DNA from: Apostichopus japonicus
Taxonomy: Eukaryota > Echinodermata > Holothuroidea > Aspidochirotida > Stichopodidae
Direction of reading: 5' to 3'
Assembly (NCBI RefSeq): GCF_037975245.1
Contig: NC_092571.1
Location: 4,610,001-4,674,000, forward strand
Length of the DNA stretch: 64,000 bases
Below are positions 34,901 to 50,800 of the stretch, one piece after another. The notes beneath the pieces were generated by a model. The model ran no database searches, had not been told where the DNA came from, and worked only from the letters and a program-made list of their open reading frames with translations. Each line of letters begins with the position of its first letter. Within the stretch, counting starts at the first letter, position 1. The translations under genes and the position numbers were made by a program.

Positions 34901-37900
34901 ACAAATTGTAATTTAACTGTCTGTACCCCACAAGGTATCCTGGCACTCATACCACATGACCAGAGTACAGTATCAACAAGTTAATATTTATTATCCAGCA
35001 TATAAAGCACTGCAAAAAATATTGTTGGCTACTCATAGCAATGAAGACATCTACTTTAGGCTGCCATTTAGATGCATTAAGGTATGTTTATATGACATTT
35101 AAGTTCTGTACCCCACAAGCTACACTTGTACTCATATAATCTTAAGTCCTACAATGCGAATAAAAATTTTACTGTACCTAATACCACGGTCAATCAATGA
35201 ATTCATATCAAGGAATATCCATTGTTTGCTAGGTAGAAGGATTTAGTTCTTGTTAAGTTCTTGAGAGACAAAGTCTAATTTAACTGTCTGTACCCCACAA
35301 GGTATCCTGGTACTCATACCACATTACCAGAATACAGTATCAATAGGTGAATTTTCATATTCCAGTATAAAACCAAGGTCAAAGTTATTGTTGGCTTCTA
35401 ATAGCAATGAAGGCATCTACTTTAGGCTGCCACTTAGATGCATTAAGGTATATTTATATCACATCAAAGTTCTGTACCCCACAAGCTACACTGGTACTCA
35501 TATAATCTTAAGTCCTATGATGCAAATTATCAATTTACTATACAGATATCCATGGTAAACTCTTTGAATTCATATTGAAGGATTTCCATTGTTTGTTAGG
35601 TAGAAGGATTTAGTTCTTGTTAAGTTCTTGAGAGACAAATTGTAATTTTACTTGTCTGTACCCCACAAGGTATCCTGGCACTCATACCACATGACCAGAG
35701 TACAGTATCAACAAGTTAATATTTATTATCCAGTATATAAAGCACTGTAAAATATATTGTTGGCTACTCATAGCAATGAAGGCATCTACTTTAGGCTGCC
35801 ATTTAGATGCATTAAGGTATGTTTATATGTCATGTAAGTTCTGTACCCCACAAGCTACACTTGTACTCCCTACAATGCGAATAAAAATTTTACTGTACCT
35901 AATACCACGGTTAATCAATGAATTCATATCAAGGAATATCCATTGTTTGCTAGGTAGAAGGATTTAGTTCTTGTTAAGTTCTTGAGAGACAAATTTTAAT
36001 TTAAATGTCTGTACCCCACAAGGTATCCTGGTACTCATACCACATTACCAGAATACAGTATCAATAGGTGAATTTTCATATTCCAGTATAAAACCAAGGT
36101 CAAAGTTATTGTTGGCTTCTAATAGCAATGAAGGCATCTAATTTAGGCTGCCACTTAGATGCATTAAGGTATATTTATATCACATCAAAGTTCTGTACCC
36201 CACAAGCTACACTGGTACTCATATAATCTTAAGTCCTATGATGCAAATTATCAATTTACTATACAGATATCCATGGTAAATTCTTTGAATTCATATTGAA
36301 GGATTTCCATTGTTTGTTAGGTAGAAGGATTTAGTTCTTGTTAAGTTCTTGAGAGACAAATTGTAATTTAACTGTCTGTACCCCACAAGGTATCCTGGCA
36401 CTCATACCACATGACCAGAGTACAGTATCAACAAGTTAATATTTATTATCGGTATATAAAGCACTGTCAAAGTTATTGTTGGCTACTCATAGTACTGAAG
36501 GCATCTACTCAAGGCTGCCTGTATAGATGCATTAAGGTATATTTTTGGCTAGGTAGAAGCATTTAGCTCTTGTTAAGTTCTTGAGAGACAAATTTTAATT
36601 TAATAAAATTGTCTGTACCCCACAAGGTGTCCTGGCACTCATACAACATGACCAGAATACAGCATCAATAGGTGAATTTTCATATTCCAGTATAAAACCA
36701 GGGTCAAAGTTATTGTTTTGCTTCTAATAGCAATGGAGGCATCTACTCTAGCTGCCACTTAGATGCATTAAGGTGTATTTTTATCACATTTAAGTTTTGT
36801 ACCCCACAAGCTACACTGGTACTCATATAATATTAGGTCCTAAAATGCAAATGATAATTATTTTTCTGTATAGATAATCGCTGTCAATTAGTTAAATTTA
36901 TATTGAAGAATTTTCATTGTTTGCTAGGTAGATGGATTTAGTTCTGATTAAGTTATTGAGAGACCAATTGTAATTTAACTGTCTGTACCCCGCAAGGTAT
37001 CCTGGCACTCATACCACATGACCAGAGTACAGTACTACAAATTGTAATTTAACTGTCTGTACCCCACAAGGTATCCTGGCACTCATACAACATGACCAGA
37101 GTACAGTATCAACAAGTTAATATTTATTATCCGGCATATAAAGCACTGTAAAAAATATTGTTGGCTACTCATAGCACTGAAGGCATCTACTTTAGACTGC
37201 CGCAGAGATGCATTAAGGTATATTTTTGGCTAGGTAGAAGGATTTAGCTCTTGTTAAGTTTTTGAGAGACAAATTTTAATTTAATATAACTCTCTGTACC
37301 CCACAAGGTATCCTGGAACCCATACAACATGACCAGAATACAGCATCAATAGGTGAAATTTCATATTCCAGTGTAAAACCAGGGTCAAAGTTATTGTTTG
37401 GCTTCTAATAGCAATGGAGGCATCTACTCTAGCTGCCACTTAGATGCATTAAGGTGTATTTTTATCACATTTAAGTTTTGTACCCCACAAGCTACGCTGG
37501 TACTCATATAATATTAGGTCCTACAATGCGAATGATAACTATTTTTCTGTATGGATTATCGCTGTCAATGAGATGAATTTATATTGAAGAATTTTCATTG
37601 TTTGCTATATAGGTAGATGGATTTAGTTCTTTTTAGGTTCTTGAAAGACAAATTGTAATTTAACTGTCTGTACCCCACAAGGTATCCTGGCACTCATACC
37701 ACATGACCAGAGTACAGTATCAACAAGTTAATATTTATTATCCAGCATATAAAGCACTGCAAAAAATATTGTTGGCTACTCATAGCAATGAAGACATCTA
37801 CTTTAGGCTGCCATTTAGATGCATTAAGGTATGTTTATATAACATTTAAGTTCTGTACCCCACAAGCTACACTTGTACTCATATAATCTTAAGTCCTACA

Positions 37901-40900
37901 ATGCGAATAAAAATTTTACTGTACCTAATACCACGGTCAATCAATGAATTCATATCAAGGAATATCCATTGTTTGCTAGGTAGAAGGATTTAGTTCTTGT
38001 TAAGTTCTTGAGAGACAAATTTTAATTTAAATGTCTGTACCCCACAAGGTATCCTGGTACTCATACCACATAACCAGAATACAGTATCAATAGGTGAATT
38101 TTCATATTCCAGTATAAAACCAAGGTCAAAGTTATTGTTGGCTTCTAATAGCAATGAAGGCATCTAATTTAGGCTGCCACTTAGATGCATTAAGGTATAT
38201 TTATATCACATCAAAGTTCTGTACCCCACAAGCTACACTGGTACTCATATAATCTTAAGTCCTATGATGCAAATTATCAATTTACTATACAGATATCCAT
38301 GGTAAATTCTTTGAATTCATATTGAAGGATTTCCATTGTTTGTTAGGTAGAAGGATTTAGTTCTTGTTAAGTTCTTGAGAGACAAATTGTAATTTAACTG
38401 TCTGTACCCCACAAGGTATCCTGGCACTCATACCACATGACCAGAGTATAGTATCAACAAGTTAATATTTATTATCCAGTATATAAAGCACTGTCAAAAA
38501 TATTGTTGGCTACTCATAGCAATGAAGGCATCTACTTAAGGCTTCCACTTAGATGCATTAAGGTATATTTATATCACATTAAAGTTCTGTACCCCACAAG
38601 CTACACTTGTACTCATATAATCTTAAGTCCTACAATGCGAATAAAAATTTGACTGTACAGATAACCGCGGTCAATCGGTGAATTCATATCAAGGAATATC
38701 CATTGTTTGCTAGGTAGAAGGATTTAGTTCTTGTTAAGTTCTTGAGAGACAAATTTTAATTTAATAAAATTGTCTGTACCCCACAAGGTATCCTGGTACT
38801 CATACCACATTACCAGAATACAGTATCAATAGGTGAATTTTCATATTCCAGTATAAAACCAAGGTCAAGGTTATTGTTGGCTTCTAATAGCAATGTTCAA
38901 AGGCATCTACTTTAGGCTGCCACTTAGATGCATTAAGGTGTATTTATATCACATTTAAGTTCTGTACCCCACAAGCTACACTGGTACTCATATAATATTA
39001 GGTCCTACAATGCGAATAATAAGTATTTTTTTGTGTATAGATTATCGCTGTCAATTAGATGAATTTATATTGAAGAATTTTCATTGTTTGCTACGTACAG
39101 TAGATGGCTTTAGTTCTTATTAAGTTCTTGAGAGACAAATTGTAATTTAACTGTCTGTACCCCACAAGGTATCCTGGCACTCATACCACATGACCAGAGT
39201 ACAGTACTACAAATTGTAATTTAACTGTCTGTACCCCACAAGGTATCCTGGCACTCATACAACATGACCAGAATACAACATCAATAGGTGAATTTTCATA
39301 TTCCAGTATAAAACCAGGGTCAAAGTTATTGTTTGGCTTCTAATAGCAATGGAGGCATCTACTCTAGCTGTCACTTAGATGCATTAAGGTATATTTAAAT
39401 CACATTTAAGTTCTGTACCCCACAAGCTACACTGGTACTCATATAATATTAGGTCCTACAATGCGAATGATAAGTTTTATTCTGTATAGATTATTGCTGT
39501 CAATTAGATGAATTTATATTGAAGAGTTTTCATTGTTTGCTAGGTAGATGGATTTAGTTCTAATCAAGTTCTTGAGAGACATATTGTAATTGTAATTTAA
39601 CTGTCTGTACCCCACAAGGTATCCTGGCACTCATACCACATGACCAGAATACAGCATCAATAGGTGAATTTTCATTATCCTGTATATAAAGCACTGTCAA
39701 AGTTATTGTAGGCTACTCATAGCAATGAAGACATCTACTTAAGGCTTCCACTTAGATGCATTAAGGTATATTTATATCACATTAAAGTTCTGTACCCCAC
39801 AAGCTACACTTGTACTCATATAATCTTAAGTCCTACAATGCGAATAAAAATTTGACTGTACAGATAACCGCGGTCAATCGGTGAATTCATATCAAGGAAT
39901 ATCCATTGTTTGCTAAGTAGAAGGATTTAGTTCTTGTTAAGTTCTTGAGAGACAAATTTTAATTTAAATGTCTGTACCCCACAAGGTATCCTGGTACTCA
40001 TACCACATTACCAGAATACAGTATCAATAGGTGAATTTTCATATTCCAGTATAAAAAAACCAAGGTCAAAGTTATTGTTGGCTTCTAATAGCAATGTTCA
40101 AAGGCATCTACTTTAGTCTGCCACTTAGATGCATTAGGGTGTATTTATATCACATTTAAGTTCTGTACCCCACAAGCTACACTGGTACTCATATAATATT
40201 AGGTCCTACAATGCAAATGATAAGTATTTTTCTGTATGGACTATCGCTGTCAATGAGATGAATTTATATTGAAGAATTTTCATTGTTTGCTAGGTAGATG
40301 GATTTAGTTCTTTTTAGGTTCTTGAGAGACAAATTGTAATTGAACTGTCTGTACCCCACAAGGTTTCCTGGCACTCATACCACATGACCAGAGTACAGTA
40401 CGACAAATTGTAATTTAACTGTCTGTACCCCACAAGGTATCCTGGCACTCATACCACATGACCAGAGTACAGTATCAACAAGTTAATATTTATTATCCAG
40501 CATATAAAGCACTGTAAAAAATATTGTTGGCTACTCATAGCAATGAAGGCATCTACTTTAGGCTGCCATTTAGATGCATTATGGTATGTTTATATGACAT
40601 TTAAGTTCTGTACCCCACAAGCTACACTTGTACTCATATAATCTTAAGTCCTACAATGCGAATAAAAATTTGACTGTACAGAATACCACGGTCAATCAAT
40701 GAATTCATATCTAGGAATATCCATTGTTTGCTAGGTAGATGGATTTAGTTCTTAAGTTCTTGAGAGACAAATTTTAATTTAAATGTCTGTACCCCACAAG
40801 GTATCCTGGTACTCATACCACATTACCAGAACACAGTATCAATAGGTGAATTTTCATATTCCAGTATAAAACCAAGGTCAAAGTTATTGTTGGCTTCTAA

Positions 40901-41859
40901 TAGCAATGAAGGCATCTAATTTAGGCTGCCACTTAGATGCATTAAGGTATATTTATATCACATCAAAGTTCTGTACCCCACAAGCTACACTGGTACTCAT
41001 ATAATCTTAAGTCCTATGATGCAAATTATCAATTTACTATACAGATATCCATGGTAAATTCTTTGAATTCATATTGAAGGATTTCCATTGTTTGTTACGT
41101 AGAAGGATTTAGTTCTTGTTAAGTTCTTGAGAGACAAATTGTAATTTAACTGTCTGTACCCCACAAGGTATCCTGGCACTCATACCACATGACCAGAGTA
41201 ATGTACTACAAATTGTAATTTAACGGTCTGTACCCCACAAGGTATCCTGGCACTCATACAACATGACCAGAATACAACATCAATAGGTGAATTTTCATAT
41301 TCCAGTATAAAACCAGGGTCAAAGTTATTGTTTGGCTTCTAATAGCAATGGAGGCATCTACTCTAGCTGTCACTTAGATGTATTAAGGTATATTTATATC
41401 ACATTTAAGTTCTGTACCCCACAAGCTACACTGGTACTCATATAATATTAGGTCCTACAATGCGAATAATAAGTATTTTTTTGTGTATAGATTATCGCTG
41501 TCAATTAGATGAATTTATATTGAAGAATTTTCATTGTTTGCTACGTACAGTAGATGGCTTTAGTTCTTATTAAGTTCTTGAGAGACAAATTGTAATTTAA
41601 CTGTCTGTACCCCACAAGGTATCCTGGCACTCATACCACATGACCAGAGTACAGTACGACAAATTGTAATTTAACTGTCTGTACCCCACAAGGTATCCTG
41701 GCACTCATACAACATGACCAGAATACAACATCAATAGGTGAATTTTCATATTCCAGTATAAAACCAGGGTCAAAGTTATTGTTTGGCTTCTAATAGCAAT
41801 GGAGGCATCTACTCTAGCTGTCACTTAGATGCATTAAGGTATATTTATATCACATTTAA

Positions 41860-44800
41860 GTTCTGTACCCCACAAGCTACACTGGTACTCATATAATATT
41901 AGGTCCTACAATGCGAATGATAAGTTTTATTCTGTATAGATTATTGCTGTCAATTAGATGAATTTATATTGAAGAGTTTTCATTGTTTGCTAGGTAGATG
42001 GATTTAGTTCTAATCAAGTTCTTGAGAGACATATTGTAATTGTAATTTAACTGTCTGTACCCCACAAGGTATCCTGGCACTCATACCACATGACCAGAAT
42101 ACAGCATCAATAGGTGAATTTTCATTATCCTGTATATAAAGCACTGTCAAAGTTATTGTAGGCTACTCATAGCAATGAAGGCATCTTCTTAAGGCTTCCA
42201 CTTAGATGCATTAAGGTATATTTAAATCACATTAAAGTTCTGTACCCCACAAGCTACACTTGTACTCATATAATCTTAAGTCCTACAATGCGAATAAAAA
42301 TTTGACTGTACAGATAACCGCGGTCAATCGGTGAATTCATATCAAGGAATATCCATTGTTTGCTAGGTAGAAGGATTTAGTTCTTGTTAAGTTCTTGAGA
42401 GACAAATTTTAATTTAAATGTCTGTACCCCACAAGGTATCCTGGTACTCATACCACATTACCAGAATACAGTATCAATAGGTGAATTTTCATATTCCAGT
42501 ATAAAACCAAGGTCAAGGTTATTGTTGGCTTCTAATAGCAATGTTCAAAGGCATCTACTTTAGGCTGCCACTTAGATGCATTAAGGTGTATTTATATCAC
42601 ATTTAAGTTCTGTACCCCACAAGCTACACTGGTACTCATATAATATTAGGTCCTACAATGCGAATAATAAGTATTTTTTTGTGTATAGATTATCGCTGTC
42701 AATTAGATGAATTTATATTGAAGAATTTTCATTGTTTGCTACGTACAGTAGATGGCTTTAGTTCTTATTAAGTTCTTGAGAGACAAATTGTAATTTAACT
42801 GTCTGTACCCCACAAGGTATCCTGGCACTCATACCACATGAACAGAGTACAGTACTACAAATTGTAATTTAACTGTCTGTACCCCACAAGGTATCCTGGC
42901 ACTCATACCACATGACCAGAGTACAGTACTACAAATTGTAATTTAACTGTCTGTACCCCACAAGGTATCCTGGCACTCATACCACATTACCAGAATACAG
43001 TATCAATAGGTGAATTTTCATATTCCAGTATAAAAAAACCAAGGTCAAAGTTATTGTTGGCTTCTAATAGCAATGTTCAAAGGCATCTACTTTAGTCTGC
43101 CACTTAGATGCATTAGGGTGTATTTATATCACATTTAAGTTCTGTACCCCACAAGCTACACTGGTACTCATATAATGTTAGGTCCTACAATGCGAATAAT
43201 AAGTATTTTTTTGTGTATAGATTATCGCTGTCAATTAGTTGAATTTATATTGAAGAATTTTCATTGTTTGCTACGTACAGTAGATGGCTTTAGTTCTTAT
43301 TAAGTTCTTGAGAGACAAATTGTAATTTAACTGTCTGTACCCCACAAGGTATCCTGGCACTCATACCACATGAACAGAGTACAGTACCACAAATTGTAAT
43401 TTAACTGTCTGTACCCCACAAGGTATCCTGGCACTCATACCACATGACCAGAGTATAGTATCAACAAGTTAATATTTATTATCCAGTATATTAAGCACTG
43501 TAAAAAATATTGTTGGCTACTCATAGCAATGAAGGCATCTACTTAAGGCTTCCACTTAGATGCATTAAGGTATATTTATATCACATTAAAGTTCTGTACC
43601 CCACAAGCTACACTGGTACTCATATAATCTTAAGTCCTACAATGCGAATAAAAATTTGACTGTACAGATAACCGCGGTCAATCGGTGAATTCATATCAAG
43701 GAATATCCATTGTTTGCTAGGTAGAAGGATTTAGTTCTTGTTAAGTTCTTGAGAGACAAATTTTAATTTAAATGTCTGTACCCCACAAGGTATCCTGGTA
43801 CTCATACCACATTACCAGAACACAGTATCAATAGGTGAATTTTCATATTCCAGTATAAAACCAAGGTCAAAGTTATTGTTGGCTTCTAATAGCAATGAAG
43901 GCATCTAAATTTAGGCTGCCACTTAGATGCATTAAGGTGTATTTATATCACATTTAAGTTCTGTACCCCACAAGCTACACTGGAACTCATATAATATTAG
44001 GTCCTACAATGCGAATAATAAGTATTTTTTTGTGTATAGATTATCGCTGTCAATTAGATGAATTTATATTGAAGAATTTTCATTGTTTGCTACGTACAGT
44101 AGATGGCTTTAGTTCTTATTAAGTTCTTGAGAGACAAATTGTAATTTAACTGTCTGTACCCCACAAGGTATCCTGGCACTCATACAACATGACCAGAATA
44201 CAACATCAATAGGTGAATTTTCATATTCCAGTATAAAACCAGGGTCAAAGTTATTGTTTGGCTTCTAATAGCAATGGAGGCATCTACTCTAGCTGTCACT
44301 TAGATGCATTAAGGTATATTTATATCACATTTAAGTTCTGTACCCCACAAGCTACACTGGTACTCATATAATATTAGGTCCTACAATGCGAATGATAAGT
44401 TTTATTCTGTATAGATTATTGCTGTCAATTAGATGAATTTATATTGAAGAGTTTTCATTGTTTGCTAGGTAGATGGATTTAGTTCTAATCAAGTTCTTGA
44501 GAGACATATTGTAATTGTAATTTAACTGTCTGTACCCCACAAGGTATCCTGGCACTCATACCACATGACCAGAATACAGCATCAATAGGTGAATTTTCAT
44601 TATCCTGTATATAAAGCACTGTCAAAGTTATTGTAGGTTACTCATAGCAATGAAGGCATCTTCTTAAGGCTTCCACTTAGATGCATTAAGGTATATTTAA
44701 ATCACATTAAAGTTCTGTACCCCACAAGCTACACTTGTACTCATATAATCTTAAGTCCTACAATGCGAATAAAAATTTGACTGTACAGATAACCGCGGTC

Positions 44801-47800
44801 AATCGGTGAATTCATATCAAGGAATATCCATTGTTTGCTAGGTAGAAGGATTTAGTTCTTGTTAAGTTCTTGAGAGACAAATTTTAATTTAAATGTCTGT
44901 ACCCCACAAGGTATCCTGGTACTCATACCACATTACCAGAATACAGTATCAATAGGTGAATTTTCATATTCCAGTATAAAACCAAGGTCAAGGTTATTGT
45001 TGGCTTCTAATAGCAATGTTCAAAGGCATCTACTTTAGGCTGCCACTTAGATGCATTAAGGTGTATTTATATCACATTTAAGTTCTGTACCCCACAAGCT
45101 ACACTGGTACTCATATAATATTAGGTCCTACAATGCGAATAATAAGTATTTTTTTGTGTATAGATTATCGCTGTCAATTAGATGAATTTATATTGAAGAA
45201 TTTTCATTGTTTGCTACGTACAGTAGATGGCTTTAGTTCTTATTAAGTTCTTGAGAGACAAATTGTAATTTAACTGTCTGTACCCCACAAGGTATCCTGG
45301 CACTCATACCACATGAACAGAGTACAGTACTACAAATTGTAATTTAACTGTCTGTACCCCACAAGGTATCCTGGCACTCATACCACATGACCAGAGTATA
45401 GTATCAACAAGTTAATATTTATTATCCAGTATATTAAGCACTGTAAAAAATATTGTTGGCTACTCATAGCAATGAAGGCATCTACTTAAGGCTTCCACTT
45501 AGATGCATTAAGGTATATTTATATCACATTAAAGTTCTGTACCCCACAAGCTACACTTGTACTCATATAATCTTAAGTCCTACAATGCGAATAAAAATTT
45601 GACTGTACAGATAACCGCGGTCAATCGGTGAATTCATATCAAGGAATATCCATTGTTTGCTAGGTAGAAGGATTTAGTTCTTGTTAAGTTCTTGAGAGAC
45701 AAATTTTAAGTTAAATGTCTGTACCCCACAAGGTATCCTGGTACTCATACCACATTACCAGAATACAGTATCAATAGGTGAATTTTCATATTCCAGTATA
45801 AAACCAAGGTCAAAGTTATTGTTGGCTTCTAATAGCAATGTTCAAAGGCATCTACTTTAGGCTGCCACTTAGATGCATTAAGGTGTATTCATATCACATT
45901 TAAGTTCTGTACCCCACAAGCTACACTGGTACTCATATAATATTAGGTCATACAATGCGAATAATAAGTAATTTTTTTGTGTATAGATTATCGCTGTCAA
46001 TTAGATGAATTTATATTGAAGAATTTTCATTGTTTGCTACGTACAGTAGATGGCTTTAGTTCTTATTAAGTTCTTGAGAGACAAATTGTAATTTAACTGT
46101 CTGTACCCCACAAGGTATCCTGGCACTCATACAACATGACCAGAATACAACATCAATAGGTGAATTTTCATATTCCAGTATAAAACCAGGGTCAAAGTTA
46201 TTGTTTGGCTTCTAATAGCAATGGAGGCATCTACTCTAGCTGTCACTTAGATGCATTAAGGTATATTTATATCACATTTAAGTTCTGTACCCCACAAGCT
46301 ACACTGGTACTCATATAATATTAGGTCCTACAATGCGAATGATAAGTTTCATTCTGTATAGATTATTGCTGTCAAATAGATGAATTTATATTGAAGAGTT
46401 TTCATTGTTTGCTAGGTAGATGGATTTAGTTCTAATCAAGTTCTTAAGAGACATATTGTAATTGTAATTTAACTGTCTGTACCCCACAAGGTATCCTGGC
46501 ACTCATACCACATGACCAGAATACAGCATCAATAGGTGAATTTTCATTATCCTGTATATAAAGCACTGTCAAAGTTATTGTAGGCTACTCATAGCAATGA
46601 AGGCATCTACTTAAGGCTTCCACTTAGATGCATTAAGGTATATTTATATCACATTAAAGTTCTGTACCCCACAAGCTACACTTGTACTCATATAATCTTA
46701 AGTCCTACAATGCGAATAAAAATTTGACTGTACAGATAACCGCGGTCAATCGGTGAATTCGTATCAAGGAATATCCATTGTTTGCTAGGTAGAAGGATTT
46801 AGTTCTTGTTAAGTTCTTGAGAGACAAATTTTAATTAAAATGTCTGTACCCCACAAGGTATCCTGGTACTCATACCACATTACCAGAATACAGTATCAAT
46901 AGGTGAATTTTCATATTCCAGTATAAAACCAAGGTCAAAGTTATTGTTGGCTTCTAATAGCAATGTTCAAAGGCATCTACTTTAGGCTGCCACTTAGATG
47001 CATTAAGGTGTATTCATATCACATTTAAGTTCTGTACCCCACAAGCTACACTGGTACTCATATAATATTAGGTCCTACAATGCGAATGATAAGTTTTATT
47101 CTGTATAGATTATTGCTGTCAATTAGATGAATTTATATTGAAGAGTTTTCATTGTTTGCTAGGTAGATGGATTTAGTTCTAATCAAGTTCTTGAGAGACA
47201 TATTGTAATTGTAATTTAACTGTCTGTACCCCACAAGGTATCCTGGCACTCATACCACATGACCAGAATACAGCATCAATAGGTGAATTTTCATTATCCT
47301 GTATATAAAGCACTGTCAAAGTTATTGTAGGCTACTCATAGCAATGAAGGCATCTTCTTAAGGCTTCCACTTAGATGCATTAAGGTATATTTAAATCACA
47401 TTAAAGTTCTGTACCCCACAAGCTACACTTGTACTCATATAATCTTAAGTCCTACAATGCGAATAAAAATTTGACTGTACAGATAACCGCGGTCAATCGG
47501 TGAATTCATATCAAGGAATATCCATTGTTTGCTAGGTAGAAGGATTTAGTTCTTGTTAAGTTCTTGAGAGACAAATTTTAATTTAAATGTCTGTACCCCA
47601 CAAGGTATCCTGGTACTCATACCACATTACCAGAATACAGTATCAATAGGTGAATTTTCATATTCCAGTATAAAACCAAGGTCAAGGTTATTGTTGGCTT
47701 CTAATAGCAATGTTCAAAGGCATCTACTTTAGGCTGCCACTTAGATGCATTAAGGTGTATTTATATCACATTTAAGTTCTGTACCCCACAAGCTACACTG

Positions 47801-50800
47801 GTACTCATATAATATTAGGTCCTACAATGCGAATAATAAGTATTTTTTTGTGTATAGATTATCGCTGTCAATTAGATGAATTTATATTGAAGAATTTTCA
47901 TTGTTTGCTACGTACAGTAGATGGCTTTAGTTCTTATTAAGTTCTTGAGAGACAAATTGTAATTTAACTGTCTGTACCCCACAAGGTATCCTGGCACTCA
48001 TACCACATGAACAGAGTACAGTACTACAAATTGTAATTTAACTGTCTGTACCCCACAAGGTATCCTGGCACTCATACCACATGACCAGAGTACAGTACTA
48101 CAAATTGTAATTTAACTGTCTGTACCCCACAAGGTATCCTGGCACTCATACCACATTACCAGAATACAGTATCAATAGGTGAATTTTCATATTCCAGTAT
48201 AAAAAAACCAAGGTCAAAGTTATTGTTGGCTTCTAATAGCAATGTTCAAAGGCATCTACTTTAGTCTGCCACTTAGATGCATTAGGGTGTATTTATATCA
48301 CATTTAAGTTCTGTACCCCACAAGCTACACTGGTACTCATATAATGTTAGGTCCTACAATGCGAATAATAAGTATTTTTTTGTGTATAGATTATCGCTGT
48401 CAATTAGTTGAATTTATATTGAAGAATTTTCATTGTTTGCTACGTACAGTAGATGGCTTTAGTTCTTATTAAGTTCTTGAGAGACAAATTGTAATTTAAC
48501 TGTCTGTACCCCACAAGGTATCCTGGCACTCATACCACATGAACAGAGTACAGTACCACAAATTGTAATTTAACTGTCTGTACCCCACAAGGTATCCTGG
48601 CACTCATACCACATGACCAGAGTATAGTATCAACAAGTTAATATTTATTATCCAGTATATTAAGCACTGTAAAAAATATTGTTGGCTACTCATAGCAATG
48701 AAGGCATCTACTTAAGGCTTCCACTTAGATGCATTAAGGTATATTTATATCACATTAAAGTTCTGTACCCCACAAGCTACACTGGTACTCATATAATCTT
48801 AAGTCCTACAATGCGAATAAAAATTTGACTGTACAGATAACCGCGGTCAATCGGTGAATTCATATCAAGGAATATCCATTGTTTGCTAGGTAGAAGGATT
48901 TAGTTCTTGTTAAGTTCTTGAGAGACAAATTTTAATTTAAATGTCTGTACCCCACAAGGTATCCTGGTACTCATACCACATTACCAGAACACAGTATCAA
49001 TAGGTGAATTTTCATATTCCAGTATAAAACCAAGGTCAAAGTTATTGTTGGCTTCTAATAGCAATGAAGGCATCTAAATTTAGGCTGCCACTTAGATGCA
49101 TTAAGGTGTATTTATATCACATTTAAGTTCTGTACCCCACAAGCTACACTGGAACTCATATAATATTAGGTCCTACAATGCGAATAATAAGTATTTTTTT
49201 GTGTATAGATTATCGCTGTCAATTAGATGAATTTATATTGAAGAATTTTCATTGTTTGCTACGTACAGTAGATGGCTTTAGTTCTTATTAAGTTCTTGAG
49301 AGACAAATTGTAATTTAACTGTCTGTACCCCACAAGGTATCCTGGCACTCATACAACATGACCAGAATACAACATCAATAGGTGAATTTTCATATTCCAG
49401 TATAAAACCAGGGTCAAAGTTATTGTTTGGCTTCTAATAGCAATGGAGGCATCTACTCTAGCTGTCACTTAGATGCATTAAGGTATATTTATATCACATT
49501 TAAGTTCTGTACCCCACAAGCTACACTGGTACTCATATAATATTAGGTCCTACAATGCGAATGATAAGTTTTATTCTGTATAGATTATTGCTGTCAATTA
49601 GATGAATTTATATTGAAGAGTTTTCATTGTTTGCTAGGTAGATGGATTTAGTTCTAATCAAGTTCTTGAGAGACATATTGTAATTGTAATTTAACTGTCT
49701 GTACCCCACAAGGTATCCTGGCACTCATACCACATGACCAGAATACAGCATCAATAGGTGAATTTTCATTATCCTGTATATAAAGCACTGTCAAAGTTAT
49801 TGTAGGTTACTCATAGCAATGAAGGCATCTTCTTAAGGCTTCCACTTAGATGCATTAAGGTATATTTAAATCACATTAAAGTTCTGTACCCCACAAGCTA
49901 CACTTGTACTCATATAATCTTAAGTCCTACAATGCGAATAAAAATTTGACTGTACAGATAACCGCGGTCAATCGGTGAATTCATATCAAGGAATATCCAT
50001 TGTTTGCTAGGTAGAAGGATTTAGTTCTTGTTAAGTTCTTGAGAGACAAATTTTAATTTAAATGTCTGTACCCCACAAGGTATCCTGGTACTCATACCAC
50101 ATTACCAGAATACAGTATCAATAGGTGAATTTTCATATTCCAGTATAAAACCAAGGTCAAGGTTATTGTTGGCTTCTAATAGCAATGTTCAAAGGCATCT
50201 ACTTTAGGCTGCCACTTAGATGCATTAAGGTGTATTTATATCACATTTAAGTTCTGTACCCCACAAGCTACACTGGTACTCATATAATATTAGGTCCTAC
50301 AATGCGAATAATAAGTATTTTTTTGTGTATAGATTATCGCTGTCAATTAGATGAATTTATATTGAAGAATTTTCATTGTTTGCTACGTACAGTAGATGGC
50401 TTTAGTTCTTATTAAGTTCTTGAGAGACAAATTGTAATTTAACTGTCTGTACCCCACAAGGTATCCTGGCACTCATACCACATGAACAGAGTACAGTACT
50501 ACAAATTGTAATTTAACTGTCTGTACCCCACAAGGTATCCTGGCACTCATACCACATGACCAGAGTATAGTATCAACAAGTTAATATTTATTATCCAGTA
50601 TATTAAGCACTGTAAAAAATATTGTTGGCTACTCATAGCAATGAAGGCATCTACTTAAGGCTTCCACTTAGATGCATTAAGGTATATTTATATCACATTA
50701 AAGTTCTGTACCCCACAAGCTACACTTGTACTCATATAATCTTAAGTCCTACAATGCGAATAAAAATTTGACTGTACAGATAACCGCGGTCAATCGGTGA

